DNA of 24,060 nt from Bacteroidales bacterium (GTDB lineage: Bacteria; Bacteroidota; Bacteroidia; Bacteroidales; UBA932), in the NCBI GenBank assembly GCA_017615445.1, contig JAGAAD010000083.1:1-24060 (forward strand), read 5' to 3'. The translations under genes were made by a program, and so were the position numbers. This document shows, in pieces, positions 1 to 8,243 of the stretch; position 1 is the first letter of the stretch; the number at the start of each line of letters is the position of its first letter. The notes under the pieces are model-generated. The model was not told the DNA's origin and ran no database searches. It worked only from the letters and a program-made list of their open reading frames with translations.

Positions 1-2714
1 AGAACATCGAGGTAGCCGGTGTTCAGATCCTTGCCGCTGATGAGGAGATCCTGGAGAACCGCGGAGAAGTAAGAGTTCTCTCTCTGGTCGGCCTTGTACT
101 CCTTGGCGAGGTATTCCTTCGCTTTGGAGAGATCCTCGGCGGAAGGACCGTTCTCGAGGAACTCGGCGATGAGCTCGGCGACTCTGCCTTCAGTGTAATC
201 AACCTTCTCAGGGTTGGTCTGATAAAGGATCTGCATGTAGGCATTCTCGTAAGGAATGCTGTTCGTGTAGCCGTAAGCGCCGATTGAATAGGTCGCGCCT
301 TCTTTCTCACGGATTTCGGAAAGCAGAACCATCGAGAGGGTCTGGCATGCGATGTCGAATGCGAGGTCATTCTTGAGGTTATGCTCGAACTTTCCGGATG
401 AGAGGGTGAGGCTGGTGGCCATAGGAGTTCCCATCTGACGGGTGAACTTCACATCAAGCACTCCCTCGCGGAACTCGGAGCCGGAGAGCTTGCAGTTCTC
501 TTTCTTGTTCTTCTTGGCGGGGAGAGAGCCGATGTACTGCTCGAGAAGCGGCTTGGCCTGCTCGAGGCTGATGGCACCGGTGATGATGAAGGCGAAGTCT
601 GCCGCATTGGAGAAGCGCTCGGAAGCGATCTGCATTGCACGGGCATAGTCCACTTTGTCTATATCGGCAGATTTCAGGCGATAGCCGCGGACAGGGTCAG
701 CATAGACAAGCTTGATGCTGTCCTGAAGGGCGGACATAGGCTGGGCCTCCTGGTTGGCGAGCATCGCTGCGGTCTTGGTCTTCCACGACTGGAATGCTTC
801 GTCGTCGCTGCGAAGGGCGGTGAAATAGAGGTAGTTGAGCTGGAGCAGGGTCTCAAAGTCCTTGGGAGTGGACTTGCCCCTGAGCAGTTCCTGATATTCG
901 CCCACGGTGGCGGAGAGGCTGACCTTCTTGCCGGTGAGAGCCTTGCTGAGCTCGGTGGTGCTGAAGTTGCCCAGGCCGGCGACATCGATCAGTTCGCCCA
1001 CGGAAGAGAGGGTGATGATGTCTTCATTGCCATAGAGCGACTTTCCGCCGAGGCTGTTGGCCCTGAGGAGGACCTCGTCAGCGTTGAAGTCGGTCTGCTG
1101 GAAGTAGACGACAGCGCCGTTCTTGAAGGTGAGCTTGGTGTAGCCGAAGGGAGCGGCCTCGGTCTTCTTGACCTTGCCGGCCTTCGGGAGCTTCGCGATC
1201 AGCGGCTCATCGGAAACCTTGTCCTCGTAAGGAGCAATTTCCTCGGCCTCCACGGCCTCGAGAGCTGCCTTGACCTCAGCTTCGGTCGGATAGACCACGC
1301 CCTCCTTGTCCGGGAGCATGGCGACCACGACGAGATTGTCGGGCTCTATGATGGAGGCGATGACCTGGTTCACAAGCTCCACGGGGATGCTCGGAGCAAG
1401 CTGCTGAGCATATGCGAACTGGTTCTCGATGCCCATGATAGGCTCGTTGTCGATGAAATGACGCACATACTCACGGCAATAGGCGCCGCTGGTCTTCTTC
1501 TCGCGCTGGTTGAACTGGTTCTCCAGATTCGTGAGGATATTCTGGCGTGCACGGTCATATTCGCTGGCGGTGAAGCCGTTGCGGATGACGCGGAGCATCT
1601 CGCGGTAGACGGAGGTGATTCCGCGGAGGAGCTGGGTCTCATCGGTGACTGCATAGCCTGTGAACGCGGCCTCGGTCTTCGAAAGGAAGTACTCTTCGTC
1701 GTCGATGCCGGCCTCGATGAAGTCCGGATCCGCCTTCTGGAGCATCTCCTGGATACGATCGCTGATCATAATCGCTGCGGCGTTCTGGGCGTAGTGGTAA
1801 ACCAGATAGTTCAGATCACCCTTCTCCTCAGGCTTGACTGGGTCGTGCTTCTTCATGATGTAGACCATGGCATAAGGCTGCTCCTTGTCCTTTGCGAGGC
1901 TGATGATGGGCTCCACGTTCTTCTCGATGGGGAGATAGTAACGCTCGGCGGCATCTGCAGCCGGTGCGGGCAGCGAGCCGAAGATCGAAGCGATCTTTGC
2001 CTCCACGGCGTCCACATCGATATCACCGACCACCACGATAGCCTGCTGGTCCGGGCGATACCACTTATGATAATATGCGCGAAGGGCTTCGTAGGGGAAG
2101 TTGTCAACAACCTCCATCGTGCCGATAGGCAGACGCTGGCCATACTTGTTTCCAGGATAGATCTCGGGGAGGATCTTCTCGTACATCCTCATCGAGGCGT
2201 TCTGGCGTGAGCGCCACTCTTCGTGGATGACTCCGCGCTCGTGGTCAATGTCGTCTCCCTCAAGAAGGAGTGCGCCGGCCCAGTCATGGAGAATGAGGAG
2301 GCAGGAATCTATCGCGGTCGGGAAAGTCGCCACCGGCACGTTGTCTATGTTGTAAACCGTCTCGTCGATGCTGGTGTAGGCGTTCAGATCAGCTCCGAAC
2401 TTGACTCCGATCGATTCGCAGTACTTGATGACGCCGTTTCCGGGGAAATTCTCGGTGCCGTTGAAGCACATGTGCTCAAGGAAATGAGCGAGACCTCTCT
2501 GATCTTCTTCCTCAAGGATGGAACCCACTTTCTGGGCAATGTAGAAGTTAGCCTGGCCCTTGGGCTCCTCGTTGTGCCTTACATAATAGGTAAGGCCGTT
2601 GTCGAGATGACCGATGCGGACCGCGGGATCAATCGGAAGCGGGGGCATCTGCTGCTGGGCAAAGCACATTGCGCCGGCAAGAATCGCCAACGCAGCAAGC
2701 ATTGTTTTTCTCAT
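1..2714 (-). CDS. M16 family zinc metallopeptidase (insulinase/pitrilysin type), C-terminus cut by window edge
   Basis: The gene reads leftward from the ATG at 2712-2714 and has no stop before base 1, so about 904 residues are visible and the last few dozen are probably missing; family members in Bacteroidales usually run to roughly 930-950. Residues 1 to about 19 form a signal peptide ending in AMCFAQ, so the enzyme should act in the periplasm. The inverted zinc motif HxxEH is intact as HFLEH (residues 77-81). The downstream Glu block ERGVIHEE (about 159-166) supplies the third zinc ligand, as in pitrilysin. A second, inactive-type M16 half follows, as expected for a two-lobed chamber protease that degrades small proteins or peptides. 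It is divergent from the susC gene with 128 bp between starts. Substrate unknown. Family assignment is firm. Confidence 0.93.
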   Translation of the reverse strand, partial: MRKTMLAALAILAGAMCFAQQQMPPLPIDPAVRIGHLDNGLTYYVRHNEEPKGQANFYIAQKVGSILEEEDQRGLAHFLEHMCFNGTENFPGNGVIKYCESIGVKFGADLNAYTSIDETVYNIDNVPVATFPTAIDSCLLILHDWAGALLLEGDDIDHERGVIHEEWRSRQNASMRMYEKILPEIYPGNKYGQRLPIGTMEVVDNFPYEALRAYYHKWYRPDQQAIVVVGDIDVDAVEAKIASIFGSLPAPAADAAERYYLPIEKNVEPIISLAKDKEQPYAMVYIMKKHDPVKPEEKGDLNYLVYHYAQNAAAIMISDRIQEMLQKADPDFIEAGIDDEEYFLSKTEAAFTGYAVTDETQLLRGITSVYREMLRVIRNGFTASEYDRARQNILTNLENQFNQREKKTSGAYCREYVRHFIDNEPIMGIENQFAYAQQLAPSIPVELVNQVIASIIEPDNLVVVAMLPDKEGVVYPTEAEVKAALEAVEAEEIAPYEDKVSDEPLIAKLPKAGKVKKTEAAPFGYTKLTFKNGAVVYFQQTDFNADEVLLRANSLGGKSLYGNEDIITLSSVGELIDVAGLGNFSTTELSKALTGKKVSLSATVGEYQELLRGKSTPKDFETLLQLNYLYFTALRSDDEAFQSWKTKTAAMLANQEAQPMSALQDSIKLVYADPVRGYRLKSADIDKVDYARAMQIASERFSNAADFAFIITGAISLEQAKPLLEQYIGSLPAKKNKKENCKLSGSEFREGVLDVKFTRQMGTPMATSLTLSSGKFEHNLKNDLAFDIACQTLSMVLLSEIREKEGATYSIGAYGYTNSIPYENAYMQILYQTNPEKVDYTEGRVAELIAEFLENGPSAEDLSKAKEYLAKEYKADQRENSYFSAVLQDLLISGKDLNTGYLDV

Positions 2715-2746
2715 AATTAACCTACTTAATTAAATTTTTTAGTGGT

Positions 2747-2754
2747 CAAATATA
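2747..2754 (-). promoter_or_regulatory. Probable -7 promoter element of the M16 peptidase gene
   Basis: On the minus strand this reads TATATTTG, a perfect match to the Bacteroidetes -7 consensus TAnnTTTG, 32 bp upstream of the peptidase ATG. No convincing -33 TTTG/TTG was found at the expected distance, so the call rests on the -7 box and position alone. Confidence 0.45.
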
Positions 2755-2774
2755 CAAAAATTATGCTAGAGTAG

Positions 2775-2797
2775 ACGTTGAAAGAGTGATACAACGT
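2775..2797. promoter_or_regulatory. Inverted repeat upstream of the susC -7 element, possible operator
   Basis: ACGTTG (2775-2780) and CAACGT (2792-2797) form a perfect 6-bp dyad with an 11-bp spacer, centred about 26 bp upstream of the TATCTTTG box of the susC promoter, where a -33 element or activator site would sit. Dyad spacing near one and a half helical turns suits a dimeric regulator. A 6-bp dyad can arise by chance, so this is a candidate only. Confidence 0.25.
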
Positions 2798-2811
2798 TTC
2801 GGAATATTTCG

Positions 2812-2819
2812 TATCTTTG
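2812..2819 (+). promoter_or_regulatory. Probable -7 promoter element of the susC-susD cluster
   Basis: TATCTTTG matches the Bacteroidetes -7 consensus TAnnTTTG, 23 bp before the susC ATG at 2843, giving a very short leader. The 15-bp string ATATTTCGTATCTTT (2804-2818) recurs at 11556-11570 before the FnIII lipoprotein gene, which supports a shared housekeeping-type promoter. No good -33 element is seen. Confidence 0.5.
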
Positions 2820-2842
2820 AATCCACTTAACACTAATAACTG

Positions 2843-5800
2843 ATGTCTTTTTCAAGAAAACTATTTATTACCTGCATTGCGGCGCTAGCGCTCATTGCGG
2901 GGATGCCTCTCGTGGCATTTGCGCAGAAAGCGCAGACGGCGAAGGGCGTTGTGGTGGATGACACAGGTCTAGCGGTGCCGGGTGCGGCCGTGATCGAGGT
3001 GGGCTCGCGCGGAAACGGCACGGTCACCGGCCCGAATGGAGAATTCTCCATCGCGGTGGCTGTGGGCTCCCAGCTCGAAGTCAGCTGCATAGGCTACGCA
3101 AACCAGACCGTGAAGTTCTCCGGCAAGGACCTTCGCATCGTTCTGACGGAGGATGCGCTCTTCCTGGACGAAGTCGTGGTCGTGGGCTACGGCGTGCAGA
3201 AGAAGGAGTATATGACTTCTTCCGTGGTGAGCGTCACGGCGAAGGACCTGCAGAAAGCCCCGCAGACTAACGTCTCCAGCATGCTGGCCGGTAAGCTTCC
3301 CGGTATCACAGCGGTTCAGACCATGGGTACCCCGGGTGCGGACCACGCAGACATCATAGTCCGCGGATTCAGCACCTACGGCTCGGATAACCGTCCGCTT
3401 TATATAATAGACGGTATGGAGTCCGGCCAGATGGTGAACTTGAACCCTTCTGATATCGAGAGCATCTCCGTGCTGAAGGATGCGGCTGCAGCCTCTGTCT
3501 ATGGAGTCCGCGGCGGTAACGGCGTTATCATCATCACCACCAAGCAGGGCTCGAAAGCAGGGAAGGCCACCGTGTCTTACGACGGATCCTACACTCTGTC
3601 CCGTAACTTCAACGAACCTGAGCTCCTTAATGCAGACGAGTACATCTACTGGTACAACCTTGGCCTCAGGATGGACGGAAAGACGGACAGATGGACTCCG
3701 GAGGTCATCCAGGGCATGAAGGATGCAGGGATTTACGCGGACACAGACTGGCGTTCGCTCATCTACAACAAGTTCGGCACGATCCAGCAGCACAACGTTT
3801 CCGTGAACGGAGGCACTGATAAGGTGACCTACTTCGGAAGTATCGGCTACATGGATCAGATCGGAACGGTGAAGAACACCGGATACAACCGTATCAACAT
3901 CCGAGGCAGCTTCAATGCCAAGATCACGAACGAACTGACCTTCAGCATGAACATGTCCCTGAGGCAGTCCAACCGTTATATGCCCGGTTATGATATGGGC
4001 GTGCAGGCTTATTTCGATCCCATCCAGAGGGCGAACTACATGCTCCCTATCATCGCCAGCACATACACTGATCCTGAAACGGGCCAGGTCTATCCGCTGG
4101 GCTTCAAGAACGGCGACGCCATCTTCCAGCCCGATTCCGGCCTGGAGCAGTCCGGTTCGCAGACTTGGCAGGCCTGGGATTTCGCCGGTCGAGGAACACT
4201 CGAGTATGCCTTCAGCAAGAACTCCTTCCTCTACGGTCTCAAACTCTCCATGTTTGCAGGTCTGAACCTCACACTCAGCGACTACAGGCAGTTCATGCAG
4301 AACTACACCGTCTACGGTTTCAACACCAACACCTTCAAGGTGGAGAAAGGTATCTCCGAAGGAATCACCGAGCATAGCTTCATGAAGCAGATCGACTGGG
4401 GAGACAGTGTGAACCTCAGGCCTCAGGTAACTTACGACCGCAGCTTCGGCAAGCACAACATTTCCTTCATCGGCCTGTTCGAGCGCACCAAGCGCTACAG
4501 CGAGGGCATGAGCGGTTACAAGCGCGGCTACGCTACCACATTCCCTGTGGACATCAGCCTTGGAACCCAGCGCTCGGCCGTGGATCCGGATGTCTACGGC
4601 TGGTATGGCTGGTCGGGCGAGTGCGGTTTCGTGGGCCGTCTGTCCTACAACTTCGACGGTAAGTATCTAGTGGAGGCATCCGTCCGCCGTGAGGCTTCCT
4701 ATAAATTCGCCCCCGAGAACCGCTGGGGAACCTTCCCTTCGGTCTCGCTCGGATGGAACATCAGCAAGGAATCGTTCATGAACCAGATAGGTTGGATCGA
4801 TAACCTCAAGCTGAGGGCTTCGGTCGGCCAGCTGGGATCTTCGGACGTCAGCCCCTACCTCTATCAGTCCACATTCAGGAGCAGCGGCTCGGTGACCTGG
4901 TATCTTGGCGGCGGCACAACCCCCATCTATGGCTTCTACACGGATAATCCTTACCAGTACAGCAACCTGACCTGGTCTCACACTACCGCCTACAACGCAG
5001 GTTTCGACCTCGCAGTGTTCCGCAATAAACTGAATGTCGAATTCGACTGGTTCTACAAATACACGGACCGCATTCTCGAGGCCAGCGGCGGAAACAACTA
5101 CTCGCCTTCGCTCGGCGGCGCTTATCCTACCTGGATGAACACCGGAACGATGGACGACCGCGGTTTCGAACTCATCCTGACCCACACCAACTTCCTGCCT
5201 TCGGGATTCAATTACTCCCTGCGCGGAACCCTGGCCTGGTCACGCAATAAAGTCCTTTCGCGCTTCATCTCGGACGCGTATTCCCGCAATAATATCGAGA
5301 TCGGACGCCCTCTCGGACAGTGGTATGGACTAGAGACGGTCAGGGACGAGAACGGCAGCCCGTTCTTCAACACTCAGGAGCAGGTGGACAACGCTCCGTC
5401 GCCGCCCGCAGGCGTAGTCGAACTCGGTGCGCTCCGCTATGTGGACCAGAACGGAGACGGTAAGATAGACCGTAACGGACGCGACTGGGTCTGGCTCGGT
5501 TATTCCCAGATTCCTGAGATGAACTTCTCCTTCAATGTGGACCTGTCCTACAAAGGCTTCGCGATGACAGCATTGTTCTACGGAGTGACTATGTGTAATT
5601 ATCCTATCATGGGTATCTACCAGAACGGCCACTCAGACGGAACCATGTTCACCCGTCCCTGGTACGGCGCCGGCGGAAACGCCTTCAAACACGTGGTGGA
5701 GAATTCCTGGCTCGATCCGGACATCGTGGCGGCCTACGACCCTTCGCGCGTGGTGGACAACACAAACGCCCGTTATCCGCGTATGCACAACAGCCGCAAT

Positions 5801-6058
5801 GCGAACAACGACGTTCTCTCCGACTGGTGGCTTATAGACGGAAGTTATCTCCGTCTGAAGAACCTCCAGATCAGTTACACCGTGCCTCAGAGCATTACCA
5901 GCAAGGCCAATATCTCGAAACTCATGGTCTATCTTGCCGGCACGAATCTCTGGACACTGTCCCATTACAAGTATCTCGATCCCGAGAACCCTGGTGTGAA
6001 CAACGGATATTATCCCCAGCAGCACACCTACAGCCTCGGTGTTAACCTTACATTCTAA
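2843..6058 (+). CDS. SusC/RagA-like TonB-dependent outer-membrane transporter
   Basis: This 1071-residue protein is an outer-membrane beta-barrel importer that works with the SusD-like lipoprotein encoded next to it, taking up an oligosaccharide or peptide with energy from TonB/ExbBD. In order it shows a signal peptide (about 1-27, ending in AFA), a carboxypeptidase-regulatory-like domain (about 33-105), the SusC TonB-box-like segment DEVVVVGYG (109-117), and a plug domain whose end carries the SusC signature LKDAAAASVYG...GVIIITTK (211-234). The rest is a long barrel ending in an aromatic C-terminal strand (LGVNLTF). Length is typical of the family. It lies divergent from the M16 peptidase and 15 bp before susD. 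No N-terminal anti-sigma-interacting extension is visible. The substrate cannot be read from the sequence, since no degradative enzyme is adjacent. Confidence 0.96.
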   Translation: MSFSRKLFITCIAALALIAGMPLVAFAQKAQTAKGVVVDDTGLAVPGAAVIEVGSRGNGTVTGPNGEFSIAVAVGSQLEVSCIGYANQTVKFSGKDLRIVLTEDALFLDEVVVVGYGVQKKEYMTSSVVSVTAKDLQKAPQTNVSSMLAGKLPGITAVQTMGTPGADHADIIVRGFSTYGSDNRPLYIIDGMESGQMVNLNPSDIESISVLKDAAAASVYGVRGGNGVIIITTKQGSKAGKATVSYDGSYTLSRNFNEPELLNADEYIYWYNLGLRMDGKTDRWTPEVIQGMKDAGIYADTDWRSLIYNKFGTIQQHNVSVNGGTDKVTYFGSIGYMDQIGTVKNTGYNRINIRGSFNAKITNELTFSMNMSLRQSNRYMPGYDMGVQAYFDPIQRANYMLPIIASTYTDPETGQVYPLGFKNGDAIFQPDSGLEQSGSQTWQAWDFAGRGTLEYAFSKNSFLYGLKLSMFAGLNLTLSDYRQFMQNYTVYGFNTNTFKVEKGISEGITEHSFMKQIDWGDSVNLRPQVTYDRSFGKHNISFIGLFERTKRYSEGMSGYKRGYATTFPVDISLGTQRSAVDPDVYGWYGWSGECGFVGRLSYNFDGKYLVEASVRREASYKFAPENRWGTFPSVSLGWNISKESFMNQIGWIDNLKLRASVGQLGSSDVSPYLYQSTFRSSGSVTWYLGGGTTPIYGFYTDNPYQYSNLTWSHTTAYNAGFDLAVFRNKLNVEFDWFYKYTDRILEASGGNNYSPSLGGAYPTWMNTGTMDDRGFELILTHTNFLPSGFNYSLRGTLAWSRNKVLSRFISDAYSRNNIEIGRPLGQWYGLETVRDENGSPFFNTQEQVDNAPSPPAGVVELGALRYVDQNGDGKIDRNGRDWVWLGYSQIPEMNFSFNVDLSYKGFAMTALFYGVTMCNYPIMGIYQNGHSDGTMFTRPWYGAGGNAFKHVVENSWLDPDIVAAYDPSRVVDNTNARYPRMHNSRNANNDVLSDWWLIDGSYLRLKNLQISYTVPQSITSKANISKLMVYLAGTNLWTLSHYKYLDPENPGVNNGYYPQQHTYSLGVNLTF

Positions 6059-6059
6059 T

Positions 6060-6065
6060 AGGAGG
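6060..6065 (+). promoter_or_regulatory. Strong Shine-Dalgarno sequence before susD
   Basis: AGGAGG lies 8 bases before the susD ATG. Most genes in this window, as in Bacteroidetes generally, have no clear Shine-Dalgarno, so this one stands out. It fixes the start at 6074 and suggests efficient translation of susD. Confidence 0.6.
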
Positions 6066-6073
6066 ACAAAGCG

Positions 6074-7747
6074 ATGAAAACAAGAAAATATTTGATGATT
6101 CTTTCTCTCGCAGGCCTGATGGCGTGTTTCTCCTCCTGCGATGATGTGGTGAACATCCCTGCTACGGATCGCCTTACCCAGGACGCTATCTGGTCCGGAA
6201 GCGAGGCCATATTGGATCAGTATGTTATCGGTCTTTACGGCGCCGTGCGCGAGAAATCCACGGTGAAGATGCTCAGCAGCCAGTTCACAGACTGCATGAC
6301 AGACCTCCTCAAGGACGCTGACTGGACCACAGAAAGGCGCTACAACCGTAAGATGTTCAACTACGAGCCCTTCATCTCGGACGATGCTTCGATACTCGCG
6401 AACTGGAGCGACTCCTACACCCGCATCCGCCGCTTCAACGAATTCCTTCGCGATGTCAATGTCTATGGAGACAAGTACAGCGCTGATTTCCTGAGAGTCC
6501 GCACTGCTGAAGTCCGTTACATGAGGGCCATGCAGTATTTCTACCTTATCAGGATTTACGGCGGAGTGGTTCTTCGCGACAAATACGAGGGCCCCGAAGC
6601 CAACGACAAAGCCCGCCTGAGCGAGGCTGAATCGTGGCAGTGGGTTATAGACGAGATCAAAGCCTGCATTCCCGACCTCCCCGTGGAGTGGGAATCTGCT
6701 TATTTCAGCCGTATGACCAGAAAGGCTGCCTATGGCTTCCTCTCACGCGTGGCTCTTTATGCAAAGCAGTGGGACGTGGTGGTGATGGCCGCCGATTCCT
6801 GCGCCCTTCTCGGCGCCGGCCTGGATCCGTCCTACGCCAATATCTTTGCAGACCATTTCAGCAAGGAGAATCTTATGGTGGTGGATTTCCAGCCCACTGG
6901 CCTTAACCACAATGCGGACCAGATATTCCGCCCGTCCGGCGACAACGCGAACCACGGCAACAAAGGCTTCGGCCACACTATCGTGCCCACCGCCGAGTTT
7001 GCAGACGCCTTCGAGATGGCAGACGGCAGCAAGTTCACTTGGGCTGCCTACAATGCCAATCCCGCCGCCTGGGGCAACGATCCGTTCTCCGGCCGCGAGC
7101 CTCGCTTCTATGCAACCATAATGTACAACAACATGGATTGGGAAGGCCGCAAGATTGAGTCCTTCGAAGGTGGAGTGGACGGTTATCAGCCCTTCACGAA
7201 AGGCACTTCTTCTCCGTACACCACCTGCACCGGCTACTATTTCAAGAAGTACATTACGGAAGACGATCATAGCTGGGATGCAGCCGGAAGCAACCACTTC
7301 GACATTATGCTTCGCTACGGCGAGGTCCTCCTGAACAAGGCTGAAGCTCTTGCGCAGAAAGACTGGTCCGCCAACAAGACGGAGGCTCTCAAGGCCCTGA
7401 ACGACATCCGCGCCCGTGTGGGCCTGCCGGCGAAGTCGGCTTCCACTCTGGCTGAGTTCATGGACCTGATCGAGCACGAGCGCATCGTGGAGCTCGGAGG
7501 CGAAAACTTCCGCTTCTGGGATCTGCGCCGCTGGCGTCTCGGAGTGGACAGGCTCAACAACATCAATGTCCACGGCGTGCTGATCAAGCAGGATGCGACC
7601 AAGCCCGGCGGATTCTCCTACGAAGAATGCGATGCGGACGACGGCAGCAAGCGCGTGTTCATGGAGCGCTACTATTGCTTCTCGCTTCCCGCCAGCGAAC
7701 TTAACAACAATGCCGCTCTCGGCGGCGTGAACAACCCCGGATGGTGA
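6074..7747 (+). CDS. SusD/RagB-like surface nutrient-binding lipoprotein
   Basis: This 557-residue lipoprotein is the lid and substrate-binding partner of the SusC-like transporter. The signal peptide ends in the lipobox FSSC with Cys22 as the lipidated residue, followed by acidic residues (DD) that often mark surface export. The N-terminal SusD-like region includes the tetratricopeptide-like helices with VRYMRAMQYFYLIRIYGGVV (about 147-166), the usual SusD motif. The C-terminal RagB/SusD region has NKAEAL, ERIVELGGENFRFWDLRRW and the closing LNNNAALGGVNNPGW. Length is normal and the gene is intact. It follows susC by 15 bp behind a strong Shine-Dalgarno and is followed 4 bp later by a small lipoprotein gene, so the four genes are probably co-transcribed. 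Ligand unknown. Confidence 0.95.
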   Translation: MKTRKYLMILSLAGLMACFSSCDDVVNIPATDRLTQDAIWSGSEAILDQYVIGLYGAVREKSTVKMLSSQFTDCMTDLLKDADWTTERRYNRKMFNYEPFISDDASILANWSDSYTRIRRFNEFLRDVNVYGDKYSADFLRVRTAEVRYMRAMQYFYLIRIYGGVVLRDKYEGPEANDKARLSEAESWQWVIDEIKACIPDLPVEWESAYFSRMTRKAAYGFLSRVALYAKQWDVVVMAADSCALLGAGLDPSYANIFADHFSKENLMVVDFQPTGLNHNADQIFRPSGDNANHGNKGFGHTIVPTAEFADAFEMADGSKFTWAAYNANPAAWGNDPFSGREPRFYATIMYNNMDWEGRKIESFEGGVDGYQPFTKGTSSPYTTCTGYYFKKYITEDDHSWDAAGSNHFDIMLRYGEVLLNKAEALAQKDWSANKTEALKALNDIRARVGLPAKSASTLAEFMDLIEHERIVELGGENFRFWDLRRWRLGVDRLNNINVHGVLIKQDATKPGGFSYEECDADDGSKRVFMERYYCFSLPASELNNNAALGGVNNPGW

Positions 7748-7751
7748 TATT

Positions 7752-8204
7752 ATGAAAAAGATAGCATTACTCATTTTATCAGCGCTTGCAGTTTGCTCAG
7801 TCTCCTGCAAGCAGGTGGAGATGCCTTTCACCCACGAAGACAGCGAGGTGGTCATCACCTCCATGCTTATGTGGAACCTTCCTCACAAAGCTCTGTCCTC
7901 GGACAGCAAGTTCGACAGAAAGGAATCTGTGGAAGCGGTCATTACCAACAACGCCACCGACGAGATGGGAGAGATAGTTTTCGCAGTTCCCCGTAACAAG
8001 CGTATGTACTGGGATCTGACCTCGGTCACCCTCCAGGCGACAGTGTTCTACGATCTCTATATCACGCCTTCAGTGGCCGGCATCTACGACCTTACCCTCG
8101 ACGACGAAGGTAACCCCAGGATGTATCTCACCGTGAAGTCCTCACGCACCGGCTTCGAAAAGAAGTACAAGGTGTGGGCTTACATCAAACGTACAGACGA
8201 TTAA
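7752..8204 (+). CDS. Small lipoprotein of the SusCD cluster, function unknown
   Basis: The gene encodes 150 residues with a signal peptide and the lipobox SVSC (Cys19). The mature part is about 130 residues, rich in beta-prone stretches and without cysteines, ending in YKVWAYIKRTDD; it looks like a single immunoglobulin-like or beta-sandwich domain. I do not recognise a named family with certainty. Its position, 4 bp after susD and before another lipoprotein gene, is where Bacteroidetes uptake clusters encode small surface glycan-binding proteins or accessory lipoproteins (DUF1735/DUF4843-like slot). A role in binding the substrate of the transporter is an inference from context only. The start ATG at 7752 is the only one giving a complete signal peptide. 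Confidence 0.85.
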   Translation: MKKIALLILSALAVCSVSCKQVEMPFTHEDSEVVITSMLMWNLPHKALSSDSKFDRKESVEAVITNNATDEMGEIVFAVPRNKRMYWDLTSVTLQATVFYDLYITPSVAGIYDLTLDDEGNPRMYLTVKSSRTGFEKKYKVWAYIKRTDD

Positions 8205-8243
8205 CACATTCAATAACAACCAATTAATCAACTAATCATTATT

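Noticed and set aside
1458..2720. Two plus-strand open frames opposite the M16 peptidase (1458-2210 and 2223-2720)
   Set aside because: The minus-strand frame carries the zinc motif and a signal peptide through this region without a break; the plus-strand products match nothing recognisable.
2969..4456. A 495-codon open frame on the minus strand inside susC
   Set aside because: It lies wholly opposite a clear SusC gene and its translation has no recognisable domain; long antisense frames are expected with this GC-rich codon use.
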